From: Bradyrhizobium sp. WD16
GTDB lineage: Bacteria; Pseudomonadota; Alphaproteobacteria; Rhizobiales; Xanthobacteraceae
Length of the DNA: 64,000 bases
NCBI RefSeq assembly: GCF_024181725.1
Contig: NZ_CP028908.1
Span: 2,170,001 to 2,234,000 of the forward strand
Direction of reading: 5' to 3'
Made by a program: the position numbers and the translations under genes. Below are positions 1 through 8,666 of this stretch, piece after piece. Below the pieces are notes generated by a model that worked only from the letters and a program-made list of their open reading frames with translations, had not been told where the DNA came from and searched no databases. How positions within the stretch are numbered: position 1 is the first letter of the stretch; the number at the start of each line of letters is the position of its first letter.

Positions 1-34
1 CGCGAATGCCGCAAAGACGCTACATGAATGGACG

Positions 35-526
35 ATGTCGATCGCGCCGCCTGTTTTCCCGCATCCCGACCATGACCACGGTCTCTGTGCCGCGGATGCG
101 CTGAGCCACGCCGAAACCGTGTGCCGCAACCGGGGGCAGAAATTCACGCCGCAGCGCCGCCAGGTGCTGCAGGCTATGCTGCAGGAACATCGCGCCCTTG
201 GCGCCTACGACATCATCGAATTGCTGGCGCGCGAGGGCCCTCGACCCGCGCCGATCACCGTCTATCGTGTGCTCGATTTTCTCATCGACAACGGCCTTGT
301 CCATCGCATCGAAAGCCGGAATGCTTTCATCGCTTGCGCCCACCGCCACGACGATACGGCGACGGTGGCCTTTCTGATCTGCGAAAGCTGCGGGCAGGTC
401 GGCGAAATTCCCGCGGCGCCCATCGCCGCGAAGCTGAACGAGGCGGCGCGCGCCGATGGATTCGCGCCCCGGCTCGCTGTCGTCGAGGTCACTGGCACCT
501 GCGCCCATTGCCAAGCCAAGACATAA
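35..526 (+). CDS. zur: Fur-family zinc uptake regulator (Zur)
   Basis: This 163-aa protein has the Fur-family layout: an N-terminal winged helix (about residues 25-95, with the segment FTPQRRQVL and the recognition-helix segment ITVYRVLDFL) and a C-terminal dimer and metal domain. Two CxxC pairs, C116/C119 and C156/C159, are the usual structural zinc site, and the C101-x-HRH cluster lies where Fur proteins bind the regulatory metal. Zur represses zinc importers and zinc-free ribosomal protein paralogues when zinc is plentiful. The frame is open back to the window edge, so the ATG at 35 is the best visible start but not certain. A different frame ends in TGA at 25-27 and could be the tail of an upstream gene; in relatives that is often znuB, which is inference. 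The exporter gene and ispG follow closely on the same strand. Confidence 0.88.
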   Translation: MSIAPPVFPHPDHDHGLCAADALSHAETVCRNRGQKFTPQRRQVLQAMLQEHRALGAYDIIELLAREGPRPAPITVYRVLDFLIDNGLVHRIESRNAFIACAHRHDDTATVAFLICESCGQVGEIPAAPIAAKLNEAARADGFAPRLAVVEVTGTCAHCQAKT

Positions 527-552
527 CGCCAAAGCGATCGGATTCTACCATC

Positions 553-1497
553 ATGTCCTCACCCGCTACCGCACCGGCCCCCGCCGGCCGTCCGCTGACC
601 CTCGGCGCGGCGGCGGTGATGGTGGTCCTCTGCCTGTCGTGGGGACTCAATCAGGTGGCGATCAAGCTGGCATTGCCCGACATCCCTCCGCTGATGATGG
701 CGACATTGCGCTCCACCGGCGGCTTGCTCATGGTGATGCTTGTGGCGCGGCTGCGCGGCGTCGACATCTTCGAGCGCGATGACACTCTCAAGGCGGGGAT
801 GCTGGCCGGACTGCTGTTCGGTCTTGAATTCATCGTGATCTATCGCGGGCTGCTGTGGACTACGGCGACGCGCGCGGTTGTGTTTCTTTATGTCGCGCCT
901 TTTGTCGTCGCACTGGCCTCGTTCCGCCTCGGTGAGCGGCTGGGGCCGATGCAGTGGGGCGGACTGGCCCTGTCCTTCGCCGGGGTGGCGCTGGCAATCG
1001 GGGTTCCCCAGACAGATGTCGACGCCACAGTGATGATCGGCGATCTGATGGTCGTCGCCGGAGGCGTATTGTGGGCCGCTACCACCATCGTGGTGAAACT
1101 GTCGCCTTTGCTCAGCGCCCCGGCGGAGAAGACCCTGGCCTACCAATTGGCGGTGTCGATCCCCATACTGGGACTGGGATCTCTCGCGTTCGGCGAGCGG
1201 ATCACCGGCTGGCCCGGTGTCGTCGCCTCTATGTCGTTGGTCTATCAGACGTTTTGGGTCGTCGGCCTGACCTTTTTGTTCTGGTTCATGCTCGTGCGAA
1301 GTTTTTCTGCCAGCAAATTGTCGGCATTTACCTTCATGACCCCGCTGTTTGGCGTGACTGCCGGACACTTCGTGCTGCACGACCCTTTGAGCCCAGCCTT
1401 CGTGGCCGCTGCGGTGCTGGTCATCGCCGGGCTGATGCTCGTTAACCGCCCGGTACGCGTTCCCGTCGATCCGTTGTTGACCGTCACCAAAACCTGA
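553..1497 (+). CDS. DMT-superfamily (EamA) membrane exporter
   Basis: A 314-aa protein with about ten hydrophobic segments arranged as two five-helix EamA repeats, starting after a short Pro/Ala-rich tail with the first helix around residues 17-38 (AAAVMVVLCLSWGLNQVAIK). The conserved W-G and N residues of helix 1 and the R-x-T/F segment of helix 2 (LRSTGGLLM) are present. Drug/metabolite transporters of this family export small metabolites or amino acids; the substrate cannot be read from the sequence. I chose the ATG at 553 because a longer frame (from 121) would overlap zur with non-membrane sequence. It starts 26 nt after zur and ends 12 nt before ispG, so the three genes may be co-transcribed. 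Confidence 0.85.
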   Translation: MSSPATAPAPAGRPLTLGAAAVMVVLCLSWGLNQVAIKLALPDIPPLMMATLRSTGGLLMVMLVARLRGVDIFERDDTLKAGMLAGLLFGLEFIVIYRGLLWTTATRAVVFLYVAPFVVALASFRLGERLGPMQWGGLALSFAGVALAIGVPQTDVDATVMIGDLMVVAGGVLWAATTIVVKLSPLLSAPAEKTLAYQLAVSIPILGLGSLAFGERITGWPGVVASMSLVYQTFWVVGLTFLFWFMLVRSFSASKLSAFTFMTPLFGVTAGHFVLHDPLSPAFVAAAVLVIAGLMLVNRPVRVPVDPLLTVTKT

Positions 1498-1509
1498 TAT
1501 CTGAGCGCC

Positions 1510-2787
1510 ATGAACAAGCCAGAAACGAATTTGTCTGCCGTCGACGTTGCCGGGCCTGCCCCGCGCCACACTACCGCTGCCGTCAAGGTCGGCCACGTCA
1601 CCGTCGGTGGCGGGGCGCCGATCGTGGTCCAGTCGATGACCAACACCGATACGGCCGATATCGCATCGACCGTGGCTCAGGTTGCGGCGTTGGCCCGCGC
1701 CGGGTCGGAACTGGTGCGGATCACGGTGGATCGCGACGAGGCCGCTGCGGCGGTGCCGCAAATCCGCGAGCAGCTCGACAAGCGCGGCGTCAACGTGCCG
1801 CTGGTCGGCGATTTCCACTACATCGGTCACAAGCTGCTTGCCGATCATCCGGCCTGCGCCGAGGCGCTGGCCAAGTACCGGATCAATCCGGGCAATGTCG
1901 GCTTCAAGGACAAGCGTGATACCCAGTTCAGCGCCATTGTTGAAATGGCGATCAAGCACGGCAAGGCCGTGCGCATCGGCGCCAATTGGGGTTCGCTCGA
2001 TCAGGAGCTGCTGACGCGCCTGATGGAAAGGAATGCCGCTTCGGCGGTGCCGCGTGATGCCCGCGCAGTGACTCGCGAGGCACTGGTGCAGTCGGCGCTA
2101 TTGTCGGCGCAGCGCGCGATCGAGATCGGCTTGCCGAAAGACCGTATCATCCTTTCGGCCAAGGTTTCCGCGGTGCAGGACCTGATCGCGGTCTATCGCG
2201 ACCTGGCCGCACGCTCGGATTATGCCGTCCATCTCGGATTGACCGAGGCAGGCATGGGCTCCAAGGGCATCGTCGCTTCCGCGGCCGCGCTCAGCGTGCT
2301 GCTGCAGGACGGCATCGGCGACACCATCCGCGTCTCGCTCACGCCCGAGCCGAACGGCGACCGCACCCTCGAAGTCAAGGTGGCGCAGGAAATCCTGCAG
2401 ACCATGGGCTTCCGCACTTTCGTGCCTCTGGTCGCCGCCTGCCCGGGCTGTGGCCGCACGACATCGACCGTGTTCCAGGAGTTGGCGCGCGACATCCAGG
2501 ACTTCATCCGCGACGAAATGCCGAACTGGAAGACGCGCTATCCCGGCGTCGAAACCCTGAACGTCGCGGTGATGGGCTGCATCGTCAACGGACCTGGCGA
2601 GTCCAAGCATGCCGATATCGGCATTTCGCTGCCGGGCACCGGCGAAACGCCGGCGGCGCCCGTGTTCGTCGACGGCAAGAAGTTCACCACCCTACGCGGT
2701 CCGTCGATCGCCAGCGACTTCAAAGCCATGGTGATCGAATACATCGATCGCCGTTACGGCGTCACCGGTCAGACCGCGGCGGAATAA
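1510..2787 (+). CDS. ispG: 4-hydroxy-3-methylbut-2-en-1-yl diphosphate synthase (GcpE)
   Basis: This 425-aa enzyme carries out the sixth step of the non-mevalonate (MEP) isoprenoid pathway, reductively opening MEcPP to HMBPP. The N-terminal TIM barrel is recognisable ([20 protein letters not shown] near residues 30-48). The C-terminal [4Fe-4S] domain has the three cysteine ligands C311 and C314 (ACPGCGR) and C357 (GCIVNGPGE), with the catalytic-type Glu at 364. Length is normal for the bacterial two-domain form. It lies 12 nt after the exporter gene and is followed by a hairpin terminator. A polyprenyl synthase gene that would use its product lies 2.5 kb downstream on the other strand. Confidence 0.97.
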   Translation: MNKPETNLSAVDVAGPAPRHTTAAVKVGHVTVGGGAPIVVQSMTNTDTADIASTVAQVAALARAGSELVRITVDRDEAAAAVPQIREQLDKRGVNVPLVGDFHYIGHKLLADHPACAEALAKYRINPGNVGFKDKRDTQFSAIVEMAIKHGKAVRIGANWGSLDQELLTRLMERNAASAVPRDARAVTREALVQSALLSAQRAIEIGLPKDRIILSAKVSAVQDLIAVYRDLAARSDYAVHLGLTEAGMGSKGIVASAAALSVLLQDGIGDTIRVSLTPEPNGDRTLEVKVAQEILQTMGFRTFVPLVAACPGCGRTTSTVFQELARDIQDFIRDEMPNWKTRYPGVETLNVAVMGCIVNGPGESKHADIGISLPGTGETPAAPVFVDGKKFTTLRGPSIASDFKAMVIEYIDRRYGVTGQTAAE

Positions 2788-2815
2788 GCCGCGCACGGGT
2801 CGGGTGTTCTTGCCG

Positions 2816-2848
2816 ATGGCCGGGCTCGCTCCGGCCATTTGCATTTTG
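2816..2848 (+). terminator. Rho-independent terminator after ispG
   Basis: The stem ATGGCCGG / CCGGCCAT with a 7-nt loop is followed by TTTGCATTTT. It lies 29 nt after the ispG stop and between two converging genes. Confidence 0.65.
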
Positions 2849-2884
2849 GGCTGAATAACTGCCGCCTGGAGAAAAACGCGCGCG

Positions 2885-4492
2885 CTACAGCGGCGTGTTC
2901 TTCTCGCGGTTGTTGACCACGGCCTCCTCGAGATCAAGGTCGCGCTCGATCCGGCGTCGCGTCTCGTCGGTGATCTTGCCGTCGCGCAACAGGTCGTGGA
3001 GGAACTTGCGTTCCTCGTTGATCAATTCGCGCACCAGTCGTGCTCCATGAGTGGCGGCGTGGGGTTGGCCATCCCTGGCCGGCGGATCGGGAATGGCTCG
3101 GCGGCGGGTCTCCTGGCGGGCCTCGAGGAACTTCATGACGCTCTCCGAGACATCGTCCCGGCTGCCGATCGACTCGAGCCTATGCCGCGCTGCCTGCAGG
3201 ATCTCGCGCCGCGCGGCGATCTCCATTTCGCGCTCATGCACCTCCTCGCTCCGGCCGTGATGGGGCAGGCCGAGCAGCCGCACCAGCGGCGGCAAGATCG
3301 TGCCGATTCCGACCAGCGTGAAAAACACGACGCCGAAAGTCGTGAATTGGATCATGTCGCGATAGGGAAATTCCTCGCCATTCGGCAAGCTCAAGGGCAC
3401 CGCGAGGGCAACCGCCAGCGACACCACGCCGCGAATGCCGGTGAAGCCGACGACGGTGACATGGCGCCAGTCCGGGAGCTCGTCGAGCGCGCGCAGCTTC
3501 GGGGTGAGGAAGCGCTCGAGATAGGTGCCGGCGAAGACCCACACGAAACGCGCGGCGATCACCATCACCGTGGTCACTGCCACTGCTGTGACCACATTGT
3601 GCAGCGGCACCGCCTTGGTCTTTTCCATGGCGATGCGCATCTGGAAGCCCATCAACAGGAACAGCGTGCCTTCAATCAGCCAGGTGACGAGATCCCAAAA
3701 GAAGACGCCCTGCAGCCGCGTCGCCGCCGAGATCAGCAGCGGACCGTTCCAGCTGACATAGAGGCCGGCAGCCACGGTGGCAATGACGCCCGAGCCGCCG
3801 AGATGCTCGGGCACCCAATAGGCGAGATAGGGCGTGAGCAGCGACAGCGCGATCTCGACGCGCTCGTCATGGGCCCAGTGCCGCAGCCGCAGGCTCAGCC
3901 AGCCGACGGCGATGCCGAAGAACAGTTCGCAGGCGACTATCAGGACGAAATAGCCCGAGGCCTTCATCAGCGAGAAGGCGCCGGTGCTCACCGCCAGCAC
4001 GGCGAACCGGTAGAGGATCAGCGCGGTGGCATCGTTGGCGAGGCCCTCGCCTTCGAGGATGACGAGAATACGTCGTGGCAGATGCAAGCGCCGGGCGATC
4101 GCCAGTGGCGCCACCACATCCGGCGGCGAGACGATGGCGCCGAGCACGAAGCCGATGGTCCAGGGCGCTCCGAGCGCCCAGTGCACCGCGGCGGCCACCG
4201 CGAAGGTGGTGAAGACGACGCAGCCGATCGCGAGCAGCGCGATCGGGCGCAAATTGGCGTGGAATTCGCGCCAGCTCATGGCGACGCCGCTGGAGTAGAT
4301 CAGGGGCGGCAGCACGATCAGCAGCACCACCTCGGGCGCGAGTTCGAAACGGGGCAGCCCGGGAATGAAGGCGAGAGCGAGGCCGCTGACGAGGAAGGCG
4401 ATGGCCGGGGTCAGGTCGAAACGCCGCGCCACGGCGGCGGTAGCGGCCATGGCGGTGAGCAGGAATAGCAGAAGGAGGAAATCGTGGGTCAT
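2885..4492 (-). CDS. CPA1-family Na+(K+)/H+ antiporter
   Basis: A 535-aa protein with 12-13 membrane segments in the first 400 residues and a hydrophilic, charged C-terminal tail of about 125 residues. The segment GAIVSPPDVVAPLAIARRL near residue 120 matches the ion-binding PPDxxAP-type motif of CPA1 exchangers, and the later GIRGVVSLAVALAVPL block is typical of the Na+/H+ exchanger domain. It would exchange protons for sodium or potassium across the inner membrane and help pH or salt homeostasis. The tail contains long helices rich in E and R and could be regulatory. It lies 76 nt downstream of the DUF1345 gene on the same strand. Ion specificity is unknown. Confidence 0.85.
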   Translation of the reverse strand: MTHDFLLLLFLLTAMAATAAVARRFDLTPAIAFLVSGLALAFIPGLPRFELAPEVVLLIVLPPLIYSSGVAMSWREFHANLRPIALLAIGCVVFTTFAVAAAVHWALGAPWTIGFVLGAIVSPPDVVAPLAIARRLHLPRRILVILEGEGLANDATALILYRFAVLAVSTGAFSLMKASGYFVLIVACELFFGIAVGWLSLRLRHWAHDERVEIALSLLTPYLAYWVPEHLGGSGVIATVAAGLYVSWNGPLLISAATRLQGVFFWDLVTWLIEGTLFLLMGFQMRIAMEKTKAVPLHNVVTAVAVTTVMVIAARFVWVFAGTYLERFLTPKLRALDELPDWRHVTVVGFTGIRGVVSLAVALAVPLSLPNGEEFPYRDMIQFTTFGVVFFTLVGIGTILPPLVRLLGLPHHGRSEEVHEREMEIAARREILQAARHRLESIGSRDDVSESVMKFLEARQETRRRAIPDPPARDGQPHAATHGARLVRELINEERKFLHDLLRDGKITDETRRRIERDLDLEEAVVNNREKNTPL

Positions 4493-4568
4493 TGCTCGGC
4501 CAAATTGGCTGCGCCGTGGCGGTGCGTCAATCGACCCGTGGGGTTCCCTGCGATCGACGCGTCAGGCT

Positions 4569-5249
4569 CTACAATGCGCTGGCGGCGATATTGACCGTGA
4601 GCGCCAGCAGGGCCGTATTGAACACGAATGAGGTGATGCCGTGCGCCGTGGCGGTGCGGCGGATCAGTTTGTCGGTGACCCCGACGTCGGAGACCTGCGC
4701 GGTCATGCCGATGACGAACGAGAAATAGACGAAGTCCCAGTAGTCCGGCGGCTCGCCGTCGCCCGGAAAAGCGAGGCCGCCTTCCTTGCTGCCGCGATAA
4801 TATTCGTGGGCGTAATGGAGCGCGAAGGTGGTGTGGATAGCCGACCAGGACAGGGCGATGGTGACGAGCGCGAAGCCGAGGGCGAACGGAGTGCGGTGCG
4901 CGGGGCCGAGTTCGCCGACGATTGCGCCCAGGGTGGCGAACGCAGCCACTGCGGTCAGGATCAGGATCGCGAAGCGGCCGTCGTCCTGCAATCTGGCGTT
5001 GTGTCGGATGTGGGTGAGGCCGGTGGTCATCACCATCGTATAGGCGAGGATGAGATAGAGCGCGATGGCGATATCCCAGGCGAACAGCAGCCGCACCACC
5101 AGGCGTAGCGTCTGCGGCATCAGCGCGAGAGCGACAAGCCCGATCGCGATCGACAGGAAGAAGCGCGGCCGGACCACGAAGATGCGCAGCATTCTCGGAT
5201 AGGCCCGGATCCGCCTCGCCCTGCGCTCCAGCATTTGGGGATCGCTCAT
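4569..5249 (-). CDS. DUF1345 family integral membrane protein
   Basis: A 226-aa protein with about five or six hydrophobic segments. The C-terminal block, including DYWDFVYFSFVIGMTAQVSDV followed by a VFNTALLALTVN segment, is the typical signature of DUF1345. That segment loosely resembles the pore region of ion channels, and some family members are annotated as channel-like, but no function is established. I chose the ATG at 5249 (MSDPQMLERR) rather than an earlier start that would run into the polyprenyl synthase gene, leaving a 19-nt gap between the two. It is likely co-transcribed with the upstream synthase gene and the downstream antiporter. Confidence 0.78.
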   Translation of the reverse strand: MSDPQMLERRARRIRAYPRMLRIFVVRPRFFLSIAIGLVALALMPQTLRLVVRLLFAWDIAIALYLILAYTMVMTTGLTHIRHNARLQDDGRFAILILTAVAAFATLGAIVGELGPAHRTPFALGFALVTIALSWSAIHTTFALHYAHEYYRGSKEGGLAFPGDGEPPDYWDFVYFSFVIGMTAQVSDVGVTDKLIRRTATAHGITSFVFNTALLALTVNIAASAL

Positions 5250-5268
5250 CGGACCCGGCACCGCCGCG

Positions 5269-6195
5269 TCAGTTCTTGCGCTCGGCCACGAAACGGGCCG
5301 CGGCGCGCAGGATGTCGGCGCGCTCGCCAAACGGAGCGAGCGCCGTGTCGGCGGTGGCGAGCAGATTTTGCAGGCGGCGCTTGGCGCCGTCGATGCCGAG
5401 CCGCGTCACGAAAGTGGTCTTGCCAAGGGCGGCATCCTGGCCGGCGGGCTTGCCGAGCGCCGCGGCATCGCCCTCGACGTCGAGCAGGTCGTCGGCGATC
5501 TGGAAGGCTTCGCCGAAGGCGCGGCCGTAATCGTCGAGGGCCTTGTAGTTCGACGGCGACGCCTTGCCGAGGATCGCGCCGGCTTGGCAGCCGAAACGCA
5601 GTAGCGCGCCAGTCTTCATCTGCTGCAGCCGTGCCACGTCGACCGGCTCGCGGTCGCCGAAGCGGCCTTCGCCGGCGAGATCGAGAATTTGGCCGCCAGC
5701 CATGCCGCCGATGCCGGCGGCCCGGGCCAGCGCCCGCGTCAGCGCCAGGCGCACGCCGGCCTCGGGATGGATTTCGTCGCGCGTGGTGATGTCGAAGGCG
5801 ATGGTCAGCAGAGCGTCACCGGCGAGAATGGCGGTGGCATCGTCATAGGCCTTATGCGTCGTTGGTCGGCCGCGCCGTAGGTCGCTGTTGTCCATGGCGG
5901 GCAGATCGTCGTGGATCAGCGAATAGCAATGAATGCATTCCAGCGCTGCGCCGGCCAGCAGGGCGCCTGCTGGGGGCACGTCGAACAGTGCAGCACTCTC
6001 GACCACGAGGAAGGGGCGCAGCCGCTTGCCGCCGTTGAGGCTGCCATAGCGCATTGCCTCGAGCAGCCGCCTCGGGCGGGCGATCTCGTTCTCGAGGATC
6101 TCGTCCGAGAGGACGCGGCCGAGCAGGGCCTCGGTGTCCTCGGCCGTCTTGTCGAGCCGGCGGGCGAAATCCTGCGAGAAAGGCGCTTGCGTCAT
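5269..6195 (-). CDS. ispA: Polyprenyl (farnesyl/geranylgeranyl-type) diphosphate synthase
   Basis: A 308-aa trans-prenyltransferase that condenses IPP with allylic diphosphates in the cytoplasm. The first Asp-rich motif is HDDLPAMDN (DDxxxxD, the bacterial farnesyl-type spacing) followed by RRGRPTTHK, and the second is DDLLDVEGD. The length fits the IspA/CrtE class. The ATG at 6195 ([10 protein letters not shown]) is preferred because the frame further upstream encodes low-complexity sequence that would overlap the divergent mtgA region. C15 versus C20 product length cannot be settled by eye, so the symbol is tentative. It heads a minus-strand group with the DUF1345 gene and the antiporter. 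Confidence 0.88.
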   Translation of the reverse strand: MTQAPFSQDFARRLDKTAEDTEALLGRVLSDEILENEIARPRRLLEAMRYGSLNGGKRLRPFLVVESAALFDVPPAGALLAGAALECIHCYSLIHDDLPAMDNSDLRRGRPTTHKAYDDATAILAGDALLTIAFDITTRDEIHPEAGVRLALTRALARAAGIGGMAGGQILDLAGEGRFGDREPVDVARLQQMKTGALLRFGCQAGAILGKASPSNYKALDDYGRAFGEAFQIADDLLDVEGDAAALGKPAGQDAALGKTTFVTRLGIDGAKRRLQNLLATADTALAPFGERADILRAAARFVAERKN

Positions 6196-6320
6196 ATAAA
6201 CTGGCTCCAAAGCAAAATATGGGGGCGACGTACGGGTTTCCGCCGGGCGGCCGTGAACTGGAGCGCAGCGGCAATCCGGGTTATGGGGAGCGGGGACCCG
6301 TTCCATATGTCGCAGTTTCG

Positions 6321-7004
6321 GTGAGCCGGGTAGCACAGCCCTTGCGCGTTGTCCGCAGCCTTCTCCTGATCGTGGTTATCGCGCTGGCGCTGCCCTATGG
6401 CCTGGTGCCGTTCTACGGCTCCGGCCATCCGGTCTCGACGCTGATGCTGTGGCGAAAGCTCGTCGGGGCGCCGGTGGCGCGAACCTGGGTCGACCTCGCC
6501 GAGGTCGCCCCGATACTGCCGCGCACCGTGATCGCCTCGGAAGACGCCAAATTCTGCAGCCATCATGGCATCGACTGGGATGCCCTGCAGGACGTCATCG
6601 ACGACGCCCAGGAGGGTGAAGTGAGCCGCGGCGGCTCGACCATCACCCAGCAGGTCGCCAAGAATCTGTTCCTGTGGCCGGGGCGCAGCATCGTCCGCAA
6701 GGGCTTGGAACTACCGCTGGCGCTCTGGATCGATCTGGTGCTGCCGAAACGGCGCGTCATGGAACTCTATCTCAATGTTGCTGAATGGGGCCCCGTCGGC
6801 CAGTTCGGGGCCGAAGCCGGGGCCCGCTACGCTTTCGGCCGCTCCGCCGCCGACCTTGGCCCCCGCGAGGCGGCGCTGATGGCGGCGATCCTGCCCAATC
6901 CGGTTACCCGCAGCGCCCGCAATCCTGGCGCAGGGGTGCGGCGGCTCGCCGGTAAATACGCCGCTCGGGCGCAAGCCGAAGGATCGCGGTCCTGTCTGAG
7001 GTGA
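6321..7004 (+). CDS. mtgA: Monofunctional peptidoglycan glycosyltransferase
   Basis: A 227-aa GT51 enzyme that polymerises lipid II into glycan strands at the outer face of the inner membrane. One N-terminal anchor (residues 9-30) precedes the GT51 domain. The motifs [13 protein letters not shown] (with the catalytic Glu), [15 protein letters not shown] and a [15 protein letters not shown] helix are all present. No transpeptidase domain follows, so it is the monofunctional form. I chose the GTG at 6321 because it gives the usual length; an ATG at 6219 in frame would add 34 unusual residues. It is divergent from ispA and followed by rpmF. Confidence 0.93.
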   Translation: MSRVAQPLRVVRSLLLIVVIALALPYGLVPFYGSGHPVSTLMLWRKLVGAPVARTWVDLAEVAPILPRTVIASEDAKFCSHHGIDWDALQDVIDDAQEGEVSRGGSTITQQVAKNLFLWPGRSIVRKGLELPLALWIDLVLPKRRVMELYLNVAEWGPVGQFGAEAGARYAFGRSAADLGPREAALMAAILPNPVTRSARNPGAGVRRLAGKYAARAQAEGSRSCLR

Positions 7005-7214
7005 GCGGACCGCGAGTGCAATTGTTCCGTTTCGGCCCTATTTACCGTCCGCACCCCGGACGGCACCCGCCTTGAGGGGAATTTCTGGGTCGCACACTAG
7101 ATTTGGCCGAACCCTTCCACTATAAGCCCCGCCATAATCCCGAATTTACAGCGAGCCGGGCCCGTCCTGACGTCAGGGATGGCGAGCGGCGAAGACCTTG
7201 CAAGGATACCTCCG

Positions 7215-7400
7215 ATGGCCGTTCCCCGTAGAAAGACTTCGCCCTCGCGGCGTGGCATGCGTCGTTCCGCCGACGCGCTCAAGTCGCCGACCTATGTCGA
7301 GGACAAGGACTCCGGCGAATTGCGCCGTCCGCACCACCTCGATCTCAAGACCGGCATGTACAAGGGCCGTCAGGTTCTCAAGCCGAAGAAGGAAGCCTGA
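7215..7400 (+). CDS. rpmF: 50S ribosomal protein bL32
   Basis: A 61-aa basic protein beginning [21 protein letters not shown], the diagnostic bL32 N-terminus. The C-terminal half has the [15 protein letters not shown] segment normal for alphaproteobacteria. It lacks the four-cysteine zinc motif found in some other phyla. An AAGGA ribosome-binding sequence lies 9 nt before the ATG. The stop codon itself forms the loop of a small hairpin described separately. Confidence 0.97.
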   Translation: MAVPRRKTSPSRRGMRRSADALKSPTYVEDKDSGELRRPHHLDLKTGMYKGRQVLKPKKEA

Positions 7401-7482
7401 GGCTTCCAGGGCGGCGGCGCGCCTTAAGGAGCACCGGCTGACGGCCGGTGCCCATCGCGCCTGAAGATCGCTGAACTTCAGG
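7391..7482 (+). promoter_or_regulatory. Three consecutive hairpins at the rpmF 3' end
   Basis: Three perfect stems follow each other: GGAAGCC/GGCTTCC with the rpmF stop codon TGA as its 3-nt loop, GCACCGGC/GCCGGTGC at 7431-7451, and CCTGAAG/CTTCAGG at 7460-7482. None has a T-tract, so they look like 3'-end protecting or Rho-associated structures rather than intrinsic terminators. The next gene starts 44 nt later. Confidence 0.45.
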
Positions 7483-7525
7483 AAGCGGGACGTCGGAGCC
7501 GACAACGAATGCCTGGCCGAGCTGC

Positions 7526-8143
7526 ATGATCGGTTTCCCGCTGCTGCTGATCCCCATCGCGATCGTCAACATCCTCGTCTTTCTGATGCCGGGGGTGTCC
7601 TTCACCGATCCGATCGTCACCCTGTCGCTGATGTCGCGTGCCGCCTGGACGGTAACCTTCGGCGACGCGCTGCTCGCACTCGGCCTCCTGCTCCTGCTGC
7701 TCGAAGTCGTCAAAGGCTCGCGGCCGGGCGGAAAATATTTCATGGATCACGCCCTGGCGCTGCTGGTCTGCGGCGGCGCGGCCGCGGAATTCCTGCTGCT
7801 GCCGCGCTTCGGCAATTCGGTCTTTTTCCTGCTGGTGTTGATGACGCTGGTCGATTTTCTCGGCGGCGTGATGCTGCGGCTGCGCCAGCGGCGTCTGCGC
7901 GCAGCAACGGCCGGCCGCAGTGCTATCGTCGTGGCGGAAGCGCCCGCCTCGCAGCCGGCGTCTGCCCAGCCTGCGCCGCTCCCGGTCCAGGACAATGCCC
8001 CGCAGCCGCGGCCCGAGCCGGTGGCGCCGCCGCCGCTCGCCACCATCGAGCCCGCGCATTCCTCACCGTCGGCATCGGCCGCCGATCAGGCTCGCTCGGT
8101 TCTCGACGTTCGTCCGGGCGCGCCGACAGAGCCGCCGCGCTAA
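7526..8143 (+). CDS. Hypothetical four-helix membrane protein with a Pro/Ala-rich tail
   Basis: A 205-aa protein. Residues 1-130 hold four hydrophobic segments (starting FPLLLIPIAIVNILVFL, then AWTVTFGDALLALGLLLLLL, then two more ending near VDFLGGVML). After a basic RLRQRRLR stretch, residues 135-205 are Pro/Ala/Gln-rich and probably disordered in the cytoplasm. I recognise this as a conserved hypothetical type in rhizobia but know no function. The ATG at 7526 follows directly on a hydrophobic start. It lies downstream of rpmF on the same strand. Confidence 0.7.
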   Translation: MIGFPLLLIPIAIVNILVFLMPGVSFTDPIVTLSLMSRAAWTVTFGDALLALGLLLLLLEVVKGSRPGGKYFMDHALALLVCGGAAAEFLLLPRFGNSVFFLLVLMTLVDFLGGVMLRLRQRRLRAATAGRSAIVVAEAPASQPASAQPAPLPVQDNAPQPRPEPVAPPPLATIEPAHSSPSASAADQARSVLDVRPGAPTEPPR

Positions 8144-8178
8144 CCCCGCCTTCGATCGGGCCGGGGCCGCGGTGACGG

Positions 8179-8469
8179 TCAGGCCATCCGGCTGGTCCTT
8201 GCTTTCGTCTGCGGCGCAGGCCGCTCCTGGTTGGCGACACAGCGGTAGCTCAGCTGCGCGTCCGCGGGGTCGGCCCGGCGAAGACTGCGGGTCTGCGGCA
8301 GATGCTCGGCGGTCGCGATCAATTGGGCGATGAAGCCCGCGTCCGGCCGCACCTGAACCAGCCGCCGCGCCTCTTGCGTACCCTCAGCCTCGAGGGTCGG
8401 AAAACGCAATACCAGGGCACGTGTCTCGCTGCCGGCTCCTTGCGGAGCGATATCCTCGATCTTGCCCAT
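8179..8469 (-). CDS. Small conserved hypothetical protein
   Basis: A 96-aa protein with no membrane segment. Its middle reads VQVRPDAGFIAQLIATAEHLPQTRSLRRADP followed, after a few residues, by a Tyr, a pattern I believe recurs in many short Bradyrhizobium-like proteins of unknown role. The start is the ATG at 8469 (MGKIEDIAPQG), chosen because GGAAAGAGA lies 7 nt upstream; a longer in-frame start at 8559 has no such signal. It stands alone between two plus-strand genes. Confidence 0.55.
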   Translation of the reverse strand: MGKIEDIAPQGAGSETRALVLRFPTLEAEGTQEARRLVQVRPDAGFIAQLIATAEHLPQTRSLRRADPADAQLSYRCVANQERPAPQTKARTSRMA

Positions 8470-8666
8470 GATAATGTCTCTTTCCGGGACGCGCGTGGCG
8501 TCGACGAAATCAACCTCGCAACAGCCGTGCCGGATCCGCTTCCGCCCGAAAAAGCTCACTGGCGCGAATTCGGCAGTTCTTTAGGATGGCGTCATAGCCC
8601 GAGCTGATCGGGCCATTTACCTTTCTTGACGCGAATCGCAGGCGCTGTCCCCGGTAAGAGGCAATC

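Noticed and set aside
121-552. A long upstream extension of the EamA exporter gene
   Set aside because: The extension overlaps zur in another frame and encodes Arg/Pro-rich sequence; the ATG at 553 gives a normal membrane protein.
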